64,000 bases of DNA from Novosphingopyxis iocasae. Lineage in GTDB: Bacteria > Pseudomonadota > Alphaproteobacteria > Sphingomonadales > Sphingomonadaceae. Positions 34,855 through 44,354 of the stretch are shown here, one piece after another. Made by a program: the position numbers and the translations under genes. The stretch is taken from contig NZ_CP060495.1 in the NCBI RefSeq assembly GCF_014334095.1, forward strand, positions 2,790,501-2,854,500, given 5' to 3'. Each line of letters starts with the position of its first letter. Positions within the stretch are counted from its first letter, which is position 1. Below the pieces are notes generated by a model. The model made no database searches, had not been told where the DNA came from, and saw only the letters and a program-made list of their open reading frames with translations.

Positions 34855-34954
34855 CTTTACTGTGTTAGAGTAATAGGACAGATCGGGCGAGGATTATTTC
34901 GCATTGCGCCGCGCCGTTGGACGAGGACGCCTTGCCCAGCGCTGAACCAGGCGG

Positions 34955-36670
34955 TCACTCGGCCACTTGCGCCGCCTGCCATGCATGAAACGCATCGATA
35001 TCGTCCGACTGGCGCAGGATCTTGGCGTGTGGATCGAGCACGACATGCGCGTCGGGCGAGGGCAGCTCAACGCTGCCGCGGTTGTCCTCCATATCGACCG
35101 TTAACGGCGTGCCGTCCGCCCAGATTTCGACCGGCATGGGGAAAGGGAGATCGTCCGGCGTCTGCCAAACAAGCTCCAGCGTCGTGCCGTTGCGGCTCGT
35201 GACCAGCTTGGGCAATTCCGCCCGGCGCAGATAGATATCGAAGAACCAACCGAGATCGCGGCCCGCCTCTTCGCTGGCGATCCGCTGAAATTCGGTGCTG
35301 GAGCCGAAGCGCGGTTCGAAATTGCCGGGCGCCGGATCGGGCCGACCGTAAACTTCGCGCCGCAGCGTCCGGAAAAAAGCTTCGTCGCCGATCAGTTCGC
35401 GCAAGCTGTGCGCGACCCAGCTGCCCTTCACGTAGATATCGAGCCCCGGGCCATCCGCATCATTATAGACCTGATCTTCGGTTCGCGGTTGGCCTGAGAC
35501 GAGCGGGAAGCGATTCTTGATCTGCGCGCGTTGCTTGGCGAGCGCGGCCATATAAGGCATCTCGCCGCCGCGCCAACGCAGGTAAAGCGGCTGCATGTAG
35601 CTGCCGAGCCCTTCGTGCAGCCACATATCGTCCCAATTCTCATTGGTGAGCTGGTTGCCGAACCATTCGTGGCTGAATTCGTGGTGGAACAGCCAGTCAT
35701 AGCCCTCGGCGGACTTCTTATAGCCATTGCCGTAAGCGTTGATCGTCTGGTGCTCCATGCCGAGATGCGGCGTCTCCACCACCCCCATCTTTTCATCGCC
35801 GAAGGGGTAGGGGCCGATGGTGCTTTCGAAGAAATCGAGCGTCGGCGCGAACTCGCTGAACAACTCCTTCGCCTGCGCCTCTTCGCCGGGCAGGAACCAG
35901 TAGGTCATCGGAATGACGTTGCCGAAGCGGCTGCGATAGTCCGCGCCGATGCTTTCATAGGGCGCGATGTTGAGCGCGATGGCATAGTTGTTCGGATGCT
36001 GCGCGCGCCAGTTCCAAGTGACGGTGCCGTCGGCATTGTCCTGCTTGCCGATGAAGCGGCCGTTCGAAGGCGCGGCGAGACCTTGCGGCACGGTGATGTG
36101 GAGATCGACCGTATCGATCTCGATCTCGCTGCTGTCGAAGCAGGGCCAGAACAGATCGCAGCCTTCGCCCTGCACGGCGGTTGCGATCCACGGCGCGCCG
36201 CCGGGCGTCTCGGACCAGACGAAGCCGCCATCCCACGGCGCGCGGACCGCAACATGCGGCGTGCCGGCATAGCGGATGCGCAGCTTCAGTTCTTCGCCTG
36301 CCCGATAGTTTCGGGGTAGGCGGATGGTGAGCTGGCCTTCCGGATTGTTCCATGCGGACGCGGGGCGGGGCTTGCCGTCCACATCGATCGCAGAGACCGG
36401 CAGATTGCGGTCGAGGTCGAACTGGATCGTGCGGATCGGTTTTTCCACCTTCAACGTCAGTGTCGCGTCGCCGGTAATGCTCTGCGTCTCCGGATCGATG
36501 CGCCAGCTCAGGTCCGCATGGGTGAAATCGACGGATTGCTGCTCGGGCGTCAAAGGCAGGCCGGTTTCGGCGGTGCGCTCCGTCAGCGGCGGCTGGCCGG
36601 GCTCGGCCGCGAGGGCGGGGGAGGCAAGCGCCGCAATCAGCGCCAGTGGCGGAAGCGGGAAACGGAGCAT
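34955..36670 (-). CDS. M1 family zinc metallopeptidase, secreted
   Basis: The protein has 571 residues. The signal peptide MLRFPLPPLALIAALASPALA suggests export. An N-terminal beta domain (DFTHADLSWRIDPETQSITG) precedes the catalytic domain. Zinc ligands are His330 and His334 of HEFSH, with Glu353 in WLHEGLGSY, the exact HExxH-18-E spacing of family M1. The exopeptidase signature is altered to GMEHQTINAY, in place of the GAMEN-type motif. It removes N-terminal residues from peptides. AGGA lies before the ATG at 36670; an extension of 33 codons lacks a ribosome site. Confidence 0.92.
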   Translation of the reverse strand: MLRFPLPPLALIAALASPALAAEPGQPPLTERTAETGLPLTPEQQSVDFTHADLSWRIDPETQSITGDATLTLKVEKPIRTIQFDLDRNLPVSAIDVDGKPRPASAWNNPEGQLTIRLPRNYRAGEELKLRIRYAGTPHVAVRAPWDGGFVWSETPGGAPWIATAVQGEGCDLFWPCFDSSEIEIDTVDLHITVPQGLAAPSNGRFIGKQDNADGTVTWNWRAQHPNNYAIALNIAPYESIGADYRSRFGNVIPMTYWFLPGEEAQAKELFSEFAPTLDFFESTIGPYPFGDEKMGVVETPHLGMEHQTINAYGNGYKKSAEGYDWLFHHEFSHEWFGNQLTNENWDDMWLHEGLGSYMQPLYLRWRGGEMPYMAALAKQRAQIKNRFPLVSGQPRTEDQVYNDADGPGLDIYVKGSWVAHSLRELIGDEAFFRTLRREVYGRPDPAPGNFEPRFGSSTEFQRIASEEAGRDLGWFFDIYLRRAELPKLVTSRNGTTLELVWQTPDDLPFPMPVEIWADGTPLTVDMEDNRGSVELPSPDAHVVLDPHAKILRQSDDIDAFHAWQAAQVAE

Positions 36671-36699
36671 GGCGATCCTGTGAAGCGGGAAGGGGGCCG

Positions 36700-37353
36700 T
36701 CAGCTTGTGCGCGCGAATTTTCCGTGCCGCAAGAAATGCACGATCTGACCCTGTACCGTGCGGTTCCACATCATTCCGCTGTGCGACACTGGCAGCACGA
36801 CATGGTCGTCCTCGCCCTCCAAATGGGTAGAGGCGACGGACACCGCTCCGTCATGCGGGCCGGACATGATGCGCTGCGAGATGAAGGGCAGGCCATAAGG
36901 CCGGTCGCCCGCGATGATGCCGAGCGGATAATCGGGCTGGCCCATCAGGTTCTCGACCCGCTCAGGCCTTCGCAGCGACAAAACTTCCTCGGCAGGACCG
37001 AAAAAGGCACCGCCGATGCGCGCGGCGGCGAGCAGGTCCACCCACTCGCTGCCATGGTGCGGGGGGCCCAGCATCACGACCTTGCCCATTTCCGCAGGTC
37101 TTGCTCGCGCGATCAGCGCGCGTGCCACCAGCCCGCCCATGCTGTGCGTTACGAAATGGACCGGGCCTTTGCCAGCGCCGCGTAGCGCCGGCAGCAGGTC
37201 TTCGACGATCTGCTCGAAGGCGTGCGCACGCGATCGATAGGGCGGTGAGGCTGTATCGAACCCTGCCTTTCGCAGCGCGCGCTCCACCGGCAGCATGGTG
37301 ATCGGCCGCATGAAGAAGCCATGCAGCAGGATGACGGTGCCGGGATCGGTCAT
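36700..37353 (-). CDS. Alpha/beta hydrolase, lipase/esterase-like
   Basis: The protein has 217 residues. It has VILLHGFFMRP (oxyanion region), the nucleophile elbow HFVTHSMGGLVAR with catalytic Ser, and MLGPPHHGSEW, as in lipase-like proteins of the DUF676/PGAP1-type group. A likely catalytic Asp or His lies in PHDGAVSVAST and PVSHSGMMWN. No signal peptide is seen, so it acts in the cytoplasm. It is 29 bases upstream of the M1 peptidase gene on the same strand and may be co-transcribed. Substrate unknown. Confidence 0.86.
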   Translation of the reverse strand: MTDPGTVILLHGFFMRPITMLPVERALRKAGFDTASPPYRSRAHAFEQIVEDLLPALRGAGKGPVHFVTHSMGGLVARALIARARPAEMGKVVMLGPPHHGSEWVDLLAAARIGGAFFGPAEEVLSLRRPERVENLMGQPDYPLGIIAGDRPYGLPFISQRIMSGPHDGAVSVASTHLEGEDDHVVLPVSHSGMMWNRTVQGQIVHFLRHGKFARTS

Positions 37354-37369
37354 GATGATGAATGCAGAA

Positions 37370-37399
37370 AGGGCGGCGAACCGATCGGTCCGCCGCCCT
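37370..37399 (-). terminator. Probable clpA terminator hairpin
   Basis: AGGGCGGCG at 37370-37378 pairs perfectly with CGCCGCCCT at 37391-37399, and the inner bases ACCGATCGGT extend the stem. On the minus strand TTTCTG follows, a weak T tract. It lies between the clpA stop and the hydrolase start. Confidence 0.6.
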
Positions 37400-37406
37400 G
37401 GCTTTC

Positions 37407-39737
37407 TTATTCCGCTTCGCTCGGCTTCTTGGGCTTGGTCTTTTTCTTCTTCTTGCCTTTGCCCTTGGGCGGTGCCGGCGTGATTTCGAAGGTCGGTTGG
37501 TCGTCCTTCACACGCACGCTCACCTCACCGCCATGTTCCAGCTTGCCGAACAACAGTTCCTCTGCGAGCGGCTGCTTGATCTTCTCCTGAATGAGGCGGC
37601 CCATCGGGCGCGCGCCATAGAGGCGGTCATAACCGCGTTCGGTGAGCCAAGCCTTGGCATCCTCGTCCAAGCTGATGTGAACGCCCTGGTCTTCCAGCTG
37701 CATTTCAAGCTGCAGGATGAATTTTTCCACGACGCGGCCGACGACCTCCGTCGGCAGATAGGCGAACGGGACGATTGCATCGAGGCGGTTGCGGAACTCC
37801 GGGGAGAACAGGTTTTTTACCGCCTCTTCGCTGGCATCTTCCTTCGAAATGTTGGTGCCGAAGCCGATGCCTTCCTTGGCCATGTCGCTGGCGCCCGCAT
37901 TGGTCGTCATGATCAGGATAACGTTGCGGAAATCGACCGTCTTGCCGTGGTGATCGGTCAGGCGGCCATTATCCATCACCTGCAACAGGATGTTGAACAG
38001 GTCCGGATGGGCTTTCTCGATCTCGTCGAGCAGCAGCACCGAATGCGGATTCTGGTCCACCGCGTCGGTCAGGAGGCCGCCCTGATCATAGCCGACATAG
38101 CCCGGAGGCGCGCCGATCAGGCGGGAGACGCTGTGGCGCTCCATATATTCGCTCATGTCGAAGCGCTTTAGCGGAATGCCGAGGATCGAACTGAGCTGAC
38201 GCGCCACTTCCGTCTTGCCGACGCCGGTTGGGCCGGAGAAGAGGTAGTTGCCGATCGGCTTGTCCGGATCGCGCAGGCCTGCCCGGCTCAGTTTGATCGC
38301 GCTGGACAGAACTTCGATCGCCTTGTCCTGGCCGAACACGACGCGCTTCAGATCGCTCTCCAGATTGGCGAGCGAGGACTTGTCATCGCTCGACACCTGT
38401 TTGGGCGGGATGCGCGCCATCGTCGCGATCACCTTCTCGATCTCGGCGGGCGTGATCATCTTGCGGCGGCGGCTCTGCGGCAGCAGCATTTGCATTGCGC
38501 CGACTTCATCGATCACGTCGATCGCCTTGTCCGGTAACTTGCGGTCATTGATATAGCGCGCCGAAAGCTCCACCGCGCTGCGGATCGCATCGGGCGTGTA
38601 CTTCACATTATGATGTTCTTCGAATGCGCTGCGAAGTCCTGCGAGGATCTTCACGGTGTCCTCGATCGTCGGCTCGTTCACGTCGATCTTCTGGAAGCGG
38701 CGCAGCAGCGCGCGATCCTTTTCGAAATGGTTGCGGAACTCCTTGTAGGTGGTGGAGCCGACGCAGCGGATCGAGCCGTTGGAGAGCGCAGGCTTCAGCA
38801 GGTTCGAGGCATCCATGGCCCCGCCGCTGGTTGCGCCCGCACCGATCACGGTGTGAATTTCGTCGATGAACAGCACCGCATGTGGCAGCTTTTCCAGCTC
38901 CGAGACGACCGATTTCAGCCGCTCCTCAAAATCGCCGCGATAGCGGGTGCCGGCGAGCAGCGCGCCCATGTCGAGCGAGTAGATCGTCGCTTCCTTCAGC
39001 ACGTCGGGCACATTGCCTTCGTGAATGCGACGCGCGAGCCCTTCGGCGATGGCGGTCTTGCCCACGCCCGGTTCGCCCACATAGAGCGGATTGTTCTTGG
39101 AGCGGCGGCACAGGATCTGGATGGTGCGGTCCACCTCCAGCGACCGGCCGATCAGCGGATCGATCTTGCCGGCGGCGGCCTTGGCGTTGAGATCGACGGT
39201 GAATTGTTCGAGCGCGCCGTCTTTCTTGGACTTGCCGTCCTTGTCTTCGGCTTTTTCGCCCTGTTCGGCGGGCTCTTCGCTGGCCTCGACCGCGCCGTTC
39301 TTGCCGACGCCGTGGCTGATGAAGCTGACCGCATCGAGGCGGCTCATATCCTGCTGCTGCAGGAAATAGACGGCATAGCTTTCGCGTTCGGAAAAGAGCG
39401 CCACCAAGACATTGGCACCGGTGACGAGGTCCTTGCCAGAGCTTTGCACATGCAGAATCGCGCGCTGGACCACGCGCTGAAATCCGCTGGTGGGAGAGGG
39501 GTCCACCTTCTTGCCCGTGACGCGCAAGCTGTCGAGCTCGGTATCGAGATAGGTGGTGACGGCCTCGCCCAGTTCACCCAGATCGACGCCGCAGCTCTGC
39601 ATGACCTTGGCGGCATCATTGTCCTCGATCAGCGCGAGGAGGAGGTGCTCGAGCGTGGCATATTCGTGCCGCCGGTCCGAGGCGTTCATGAGCGCCTGGT
39701 GCAGTGTCTTTTCGAGCGATTCAGTGAAGCTAGGCAT
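37407..39737 (-). CDS. clpA: ATP-dependent Clp protease ATP-binding subunit ClpA
   Basis: The protein has 776 residues. An N domain (TLEHLLLALIEDNDAAKVM) is followed by two AAA+ modules: Walker A Lys227 in GEPGVGKTA with LFIDEIHTV, and Lys508 in GPTGVGKTE with VLLLDEIEKAHPD. It unfolds substrates for ClpP. The protein ends in a long Lys-rich tail (GKGKKKKKTKPKKPSEAE) absent from E. coli ClpA. GGAG precedes the ATG at 39737; an 18-codon extension is rejected. No clpS gene is adjacent, unlike in many relatives; upstream lies DUF1192. Confidence 0.95.
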   Translation of the reverse strand: MPSFTESLEKTLHQALMNASDRRHEYATLEHLLLALIEDNDAAKVMQSCGVDLGELGEAVTTYLDTELDSLRVTGKKVDPSPTSGFQRVVQRAILHVQSSGKDLVTGANVLVALFSERESYAVYFLQQQDMSRLDAVSFISHGVGKNGAVEASEEPAEQGEKAEDKDGKSKKDGALEQFTVDLNAKAAAGKIDPLIGRSLEVDRTIQILCRRSKNNPLYVGEPGVGKTAIAEGLARRIHEGNVPDVLKEATIYSLDMGALLAGTRYRGDFEERLKSVVSELEKLPHAVLFIDEIHTVIGAGATSGGAMDASNLLKPALSNGSIRCVGSTTYKEFRNHFEKDRALLRRFQKIDVNEPTIEDTVKILAGLRSAFEEHHNVKYTPDAIRSAVELSARYINDRKLPDKAIDVIDEVGAMQMLLPQSRRRKMITPAEIEKVIATMARIPPKQVSSDDKSSLANLESDLKRVVFGQDKAIEVLSSAIKLSRAGLRDPDKPIGNYLFSGPTGVGKTEVARQLSSILGIPLKRFDMSEYMERHSVSRLIGAPPGYVGYDQGGLLTDAVDQNPHSVLLLDEIEKAHPDLFNILLQVMDNGRLTDHHGKTVDFRNVILIMTTNAGASDMAKEGIGFGTNISKEDASEEAVKNLFSPEFRNRLDAIVPFAYLPTEVVGRVVEKFILQLEMQLEDQGVHISLDEDAKAWLTERGYDRLYGARPMGRLIQEKIKQPLAEELLFGKLEHGGEVSVRVKDDQPTFEITPAPPKGKGKKKKKTKPKKPSEAE

Positions 39738-39916
39738 GCTGGTCTCCGGGAGCGGCCGGCGGGCCGCGATGGGTGCGAGCGGTCGGTTCACATGATGACC
39801 GGCTTTCGCAATGGTTCAAGGATAATGTCGGAAATGCGGGGCCGACTTTCAACGGGTGGCCCGTCGCGGACGGCGGAAGGACGCGGAAGGACGGCCGGCG
39901 CGCTCGCCCGAAGCGT

Positions 39917-40108
39917 TCAACGTTTGAACAGCGCGTCGGCACTCGCGCGGTGATGGACCGCGGCCTTCTTCTTCGCCTCGCAGCGCGCGATTTCGCCGTG
40001 GAGCGCAGCGATGCGGGCATCGAGCTCGGTCACCGACAACGGGTCCAGGTCCTCACGCAGCAGCTGCGTTAGCGGCTCGGAGGGGCGCGGTTCGTCGGGC
40101 TCGGTCAT
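39917..40108 (-). CDS. DUF1192 family protein
   Basis: The protein has 63 residues. LDPLSVTELDARIAALHGEI is the DUF1192 signature, followed by a short helix with many Lys and Ala residues. The family is small, acidic to neutral, conserved in alphaproteobacteria and of unknown function; a predicted coiled coil fits a partner-binding role. I chose the start MTEPDEPRP because upstream residues in the longer frame (to 40444) lie over the divergent oxidoreductase gene. The ribosome site is poor. Confidence 0.8.
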   Translation of the reverse strand: MTEPDEPRPSEPLTQLLREDLDPLSVTELDARIAALHGEIARCEAKKKAAVHHRASADALFKR

Positions 40109-40200
40109 CAGGGGAAATGTTGACGCGGGGGCGGCATATGTCAATAACCCGGCCGGATATCGCGGCGGGGGGCCGCTGATGTGACAAAAGGGCAAGTGCG

Positions 40201-41208
40201 ATGAGCCGAAGTGCCGATCTTCCCGGGACCATGACCTGCGTCGAGATCGGCGAGCCGGGCGGGCCGGATGCGCTGAAACCGGCCGAGCGAGCGCTTCCGC
40301 GCCCGCAGGAGGGTGAAGTGCTGATCCGCGTTGCCGCCGCCGGTGTGAACCGGCCCGACGTGCTCCAGCGCAAGGGGAATTACCCCCCGCCGCCCGGTGC
40401 TTCCGATCTGCCTGGCCTGGAAATTGCCGGAGAAATCGTCGCATTGGGTGAAGGCGTGGGCGAGGAAATGCTCGGCCAGCCGGTTTGTGCCCTGGTGTCC
40501 GGCGGCGGCTATGCCGAATATTGCACGGCCCCTGTCGGCCAGTGCCTGTCCGTGCCCGAAGGTGTGAGCATGGAGGAAGCTGCCGCGCTTCCCGAGACGC
40601 TGTTCACCGTGTGGCACAATGTGTTCGAACGCGGTTATGCGGCGCAGGGCGAACGGCTGCTCGTCCATGGCGGCACCAGCGGCATCGGAACCATGGCGAT
40701 TAAGCTCGCCAAGCTATTTGGCATCACCGTGTACGTCACCTGCGGATCGGACGAGAAATGCGAAGCCGCCGAGAAAGTAGGCGCGGACGCTGCGATCAAT
40801 TACAAGTCGAGCGATTTCGTCGAAGAGATCAAACGGTTGACCGACGGGAACGGCGTGAATGTCGTTCTGGACATGGTGGGCGGGGATTATGTGCCGCGCA
40901 ATATCCAGTGCCTCGCCGAAGACGGGCGGCACGTATCGATTGCGTTTCAGCGCGGTATGAGTGCGGAGATTTCCATCGTCCAGATCATGCAGCGACGTCT
41001 GGTCTTGACGGGTTCGACCTTGCGCGCGCGGGATACCGGCTTCAAGACGCTTCTGGCGGACGAGATCGCGAACAATGTCTGGCCGTTCGTGGAAGAGGGC
41101 AAGCTGCGCGCGGAAATCGACAAGGTCTTTCCGCTAAAAGAAGCGGCGGCGGCCCACGCGCACATGGAAGCGGGCGACCATATCGGAAAGATTATCCTCA
41201 AGACCTGA
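40201..41208 (+). CDS. NAD(P)H-quinone oxidoreductase, PIG3/Qor type
   Basis: The protein has 335 residues, a zinc-free medium-chain dehydrogenase. AAGVNRPDVLQRKGNYPPPP is the quinone reductase signature near residue 50, and LLVHGGTSGIGTMAIKLAK the nucleotide-binding loop near 160. Catalytic zinc ligands of alcohol dehydrogenases are absent. It reduces quinones by one or two electrons with NADPH in the cytoplasm. It is divergent from DUF1192 with 92 bases between, which must hold both promoters. Confidence 0.92.
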   Translation: MSRSADLPGTMTCVEIGEPGGPDALKPAERALPRPQEGEVLIRVAAAGVNRPDVLQRKGNYPPPPGASDLPGLEIAGEIVALGEGVGEEMLGQPVCALVSGGGYAEYCTAPVGQCLSVPEGVSMEEAAALPETLFTVWHNVFERGYAAQGERLLVHGGTSGIGTMAIKLAKLFGITVYVTCGSDEKCEAAEKVGADAAINYKSSDFVEEIKRLTDGNGVNVVLDMVGGDYVPRNIQCLAEDGRHVSIAFQRGMSAEISIVQIMQRRLVLTGSTLRARDTGFKTLLADEIANNVWPFVEEGKLRAEIDKVFPLKEAAAAHAHMEAGDHIGKIILKT

Positions 41209-41356
41209 CAAGTCTTGTCTGGCGCCCGCGGCAGTAAACAGAATGTCGGCGACAGGTGAAATGTCAAAAAACTTTCACCGCATCTCGCTTCCTCTGTCAT
41301 AAACCCCGTGCATCGGACGGTTCCGGGAACCGAATGATCTGGGAAGGGGAGCGTCG

Positions 41357-42241
41357 ATGAATGCTCTGGCCGACTTTTCCGCCGCGCTCGATGAAAAGCT
41401 ATATGACGAACGCCTGCGTCTGCAGCCGAAGGCGCGCGACATTCATCGGAAGAAATATCGCACCGTCTGGATTTCGGACGTTCATCTCGGAACGCGCGGC
41501 TGCAACGCGGAACTCCTCATCGATTTCCTCGACCATGTCGACAGTGAAACGATGTATCTGGTCGGCGACATCATCGACGGCTGGCGCCTCAAGAAGAAGT
41601 TCTACTGGCCCGCGGCGCATAACGACATCGTCTGGCGGATCCTGAAACGCGCCAAGCGCGGCACGCGGATCGTCTACGTGCCTGGCAATCATGACGAGAT
41701 GTTCCGCCAGTTCACCGGCCTCAATTTCGGCGGGGTGGAGATCAAGCGCGCCGCCTTCCACGATACCGCGGACGGGCGGCGCCTGCTGATCCTGCACGGC
41801 GATGAGTTCGACACGATCATGCTGGCTCACCGCTGGCTCGCCTTCGTGGGGGACACAGCTTATGAGCTGATGATGCGGCTCAACCACGTCACCAATCTGG
41901 TGCGCAAGCGGCTGGGGATGCCTTATTGGTCGCTGTCCAAGGCGGCCAAGCACAAGGTTAAGAATGCGGTGGAGTTCATCTCCCGCTTCGAGGAGCTGGT
42001 CGCGCGAGCGGCGCAGAACCGCGGCGTTGACGGCGTGGTCGCCGGCCACATCCACACCGCCGAATACCGCCGGATCGACGGCATCGATTACTATAATGAT
42101 GGCGATTGGGTGGAAGGGTGCACCGCGCTGGTCGAACATTTCGATGGCCGCATGGAAATCCTGCACTGGGCCGATGAAGTCGCCCAGCGTGCGCATGAGG
42201 ATGCGCTGGAGGCTGAGCCCATGCTGGAAGCCGCCGAGTGA
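41357..42241 (+). CDS. LpxH-like UDP-2,3-diacylglucosamine diphosphatase/metallophosphoesterase
   Basis: The protein has 294 residues. Calcineurin-like metal motifs are complete: ISDVHLGTRGCN, GDIIDGWRL, PGNHDE, LHGDEFD and AGHIHTAEYR. The family includes LpxH, which cleaves UDP-2,3-diacylglucosamine in lipid A synthesis, but many alphaproteobacteria use LpxI instead, so the substrate here is uncertain. The next gene is a glycosyltransferase 54 bases downstream, a conserved pair, which points to an envelope glycolipid step. A GGGAAGGGGAG ribosome site precedes the ATG. Confidence 0.87.
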   Translation: MNALADFSAALDEKLYDERLRLQPKARDIHRKKYRTVWISDVHLGTRGCNAELLIDFLDHVDSETMYLVGDIIDGWRLKKKFYWPAAHNDIVWRILKRAKRGTRIVYVPGNHDEMFRQFTGLNFGGVEIKRAAFHDTADGRRLLILHGDEFDTIMLAHRWLAFVGDTAYELMMRLNHVTNLVRKRLGMPYWSLSKAAKHKVKNAVEFISRFEELVARAAQNRGVDGVVAGHIHTAEYRRIDGIDYYNDGDWVEGCTALVEHFDGRMEILHWADEVAQRAHEDALEAEPMLEAAE

Positions 42242-42295
42242 TCCCGGATCGCGACCATCGCCGGAGCTTTCGCGGCCCGGCTAGGTTTTAAGGCG

Positions 42296-43327
42296 ATGAA
42301 GATCGCCATCGTCACCGATGCCTGGCACCCGCAGGTCAACGGCGTGGTCCGCACGTTGACCAGCGTGAGCCGGCAATTGCGCGATATGGGTCATGATATC
42401 CTTGTGATCTCGCCCGATCAGTTCGCCAATTTTCCCTGTCCGACCTATCCGGAAATTCGCCTCGCGCTCGCCAGCAGCCGTACGGTTGGACAAATGCTGG
42501 AGGCGTTTGCGCCTGATGCGATCCACCTTTCCACCGAAGGGCCGCTCTGCTTTGCCGCCAGACGCTGGTGCATTCGCGAAGGCCATGCCTTCACCACCGC
42601 CTTCCACACCATGTTTCCCGATTATGTCGCGCGGCGAACGGGCATGTCGCCGGACTGGATCTGGCCACTCATACGCCGTTTTCATGCGCGTTCCGCCCGC
42701 GTGATGGTGGCTACCGACAGCATCGCAGAGCAGCTTCGCGCACATGGCATCACGCATCTGGCGCACTGGGGCAGGGGCGTCGATCTGGATGACTTTTCAC
42801 CCACCGCGCCGCGCCCTGCGCTGTTTGACGATCTGCCGCGCCCCATCCTGCTCTATGTCGGCCGCGTGGCGGTGGAGAAGAATGTCGAGGCTTTCCTCGC
42901 GGCTGATGTGCCGGGCAGCAAGGTGGTGGTGGGCGATGGACCCGCACGCGAGGAGCTGGAGGCGAAGTTCGGCGAGGCACATTTCCTTGGCCCCAAGTCG
43001 GGCGCGGGCCTGGCCGGTTGCTACGCCGGGGCGGATTGCTTCGTCTTCCCCTCGCGCACCGACACCTTCGGGCTTGTCATGATCGAGGCTCTGGCCTGCG
43101 GCACGCCCGTTGCCGCCTATCCGGTGCCAGGCCCGCTCGACGTTCTGGAAGCGCAGGTCGGGGCAATGTCCGAGCGGCTGGAGGAGGCCATTGCCGCCGC
43201 CCATCCACTCGATCGCGCCGACTGCGCCGCTTATGGATCGCGTTTCACCTGGGAGGCGAGCGCACGCCAGTTTCTCTCCGCGCTGGAGCCTTCGGTGGAC
43301 GCGCTGGCTGCCGATCGAGCGGCCTGA
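42296..43327 (+). CDS. Glycosyltransferase family 4 (group 1) protein
   Basis: The protein has 343 residues with the GT-B fold. The N-terminal Rossmann domain starts KIAIVTDAWHPQVNGVVRTL, which matches the alpha-mannosyl/glycolipid transferase subgroup. The C-terminal domain has YVGRVAVEKNVEAFL, VVVGDGPAREELEAK and FPSRTDTFGLVMIEALACG, with the E-x7-E-type donor site. It likely adds a sugar to a membrane lipid. It follows the phosphoesterase gene and is probably in one operon with it; donor and acceptor unknown. Confidence 0.9.
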   Translation: MKIAIVTDAWHPQVNGVVRTLTSVSRQLRDMGHDILVISPDQFANFPCPTYPEIRLALASSRTVGQMLEAFAPDAIHLSTEGPLCFAARRWCIREGHAFTTAFHTMFPDYVARRTGMSPDWIWPLIRRFHARSARVMVATDSIAEQLRAHGITHLAHWGRGVDLDDFSPTAPRPALFDDLPRPILLYVGRVAVEKNVEAFLAADVPGSKVVVGDGPAREELEAKFGEAHFLGPKSGAGLAGCYAGADCFVFPSRTDTFGLVMIEALACGTPVAAYPVPGPLDVLEAQVGAMSERLEEAIAAAHPLDRADCAAYGSRFTWEASARQFLSALEPSVDALAADRAA

Positions 43328-43435
43328 ACGCGGGCGCTGTCACTGGGCGCTTGCCGCAAGCCCGGCTTTGCCCTACATTGTCACCATGCATGGCCATCCC
43401 GCGAGGGGTGGCCCTTATTGTTTGGAGACGATGCG

Positions 43436-44161
43436 ATGGCCGAAAAAGCCACCCCCTTGATGCCCCACGCGACCGCCGCCTGGCTTGTCGACAACAGCTC
43501 GCTCGGCTTCGACCAGATCGCCGATTTCTGCGGCCTCCATATCCTGGAAGTCCAGGCGATGGCCGACGACATGACCAGCAGCAAATATACCGGTCGCGAT
43601 CCGGTGCGCGCGGGCGAACTGACGCTGGAAGAGATCGAGCGCGGCCAGGCCGATGCCGATTACAAACTGAAGATCCAGAAGGGGCCCGAGCAGGTGCGCC
43701 GCACAAAGGGCCCACGCTATACGCCGGTTTCCAAGCGTCAGGACAAGCCGGACGGCATTGCCTGGCTGCTGCGCAATCACCCCGAAATTTCGGATGCGCA
43801 GGTCTGCAAGCTGATCGGCACCACCCGCAACACGATCAACGCGATCCGTGAGCGCAGCCACTGGAACATCACGGAAATTCAGCCGAAGGATCCGGTGACG
43901 CTTGGTCTCTGCTCGCAGCGTGAGCTTGATGCGGTGGTCGCCAAGGCGGCAAAGAAGGCCGGTATCGAGGAGCAGGGCATCGACGAAGAGAAGCGCGGTG
44001 TGGACCGTGCGGCCCTGATCGAGGAACTGCGCGCCGAACGCGCCGAGGAAAAGCGCCTCGCCGAAGAAGCGCTGCGCGAAGGCGAAGAAGGCGAAGCGGC
44101 CGAGGGCAGCGAAGCCCCCCGTACCGAAGAGCTGACCGCGGAAAATCTTTTCAAGCGCTGA
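43436..44161 (+). CDS. trcR: DUF1013 cell-cycle transcriptional regulator TrcR
   Basis: The protein has 241 residues. Conserved parts are AAWLVDNSSLGFDQIADFCG at the N-terminus, a basic linker (RYTPVSKRQDKPDGIAWLL) and a helix-turn-helix-like CKLIGTTRNTINAIRERSH in the middle. The C-terminal ~70 residues are charged and form a predicted coiled coil. The family is alphaproteobacterial; in Caulobacter it was described as a cell-cycle regulator acting with RNA polymerase. GGAG lies before the ATG at 43436. A terminator follows. Confidence 0.92.
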   Translation: MAEKATPLMPHATAAWLVDNSSLGFDQIADFCGLHILEVQAMADDMTSSKYTGRDPVRAGELTLEEIERGQADADYKLKIQKGPEQVRRTKGPRYTPVSKRQDKPDGIAWLLRNHPEISDAQVCKLIGTTRNTINAIRERSHWNITEIQPKDPVTLGLCSQRELDAVVAKAAKKAGIEEQGIDEEKRGVDRAALIEELRAERAEEKRLAEEALREGEEGEAAEGSEAPRTEELTAENLFKR

Positions 44162-44212
44162 TCGGCGCGCTTCGCGCTAGCGAGAGCTGGCCGCGGCGTC
44201 GGAAAAACAACC

Positions 44213-44258
44213 AAGGCCCGTCGTTCCGGTTTGTGCCGGAGCGGCGGGCCTTTTCTTT
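44213..44258 (+). terminator. Intrinsic terminator of trcR
   Basis: AAGGCCCG at 44213-44220 pairs with CGGGCCTT at 44245-44252, with an inner stem CCGG/CCGG around TTTGTG. TTCTTTT follows. Confidence 0.85.
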
Positions 44259-44354
44259 TGGATATTCCGGCACTCCGGTAGGTCGAACCGCCGAAACGGA
44301 CCGTTGCTCCCAGACTTTTGCTCGCTTACATGACTGTCAACTAGGAGACAGGAC

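Noticed and set aside
38610-39953. 447-codon plus-strand frame opposite clpA
   Set aside because: ClpA on the minus strand has both Walker sites; the plus frame is a shadow.
41248-41280. GGTGAAA/TTTCACC inverted repeat before the LpxH-like gene
   Set aside because: Short arms with an A-rich spacer and no T run; not convincing as terminator or operator.
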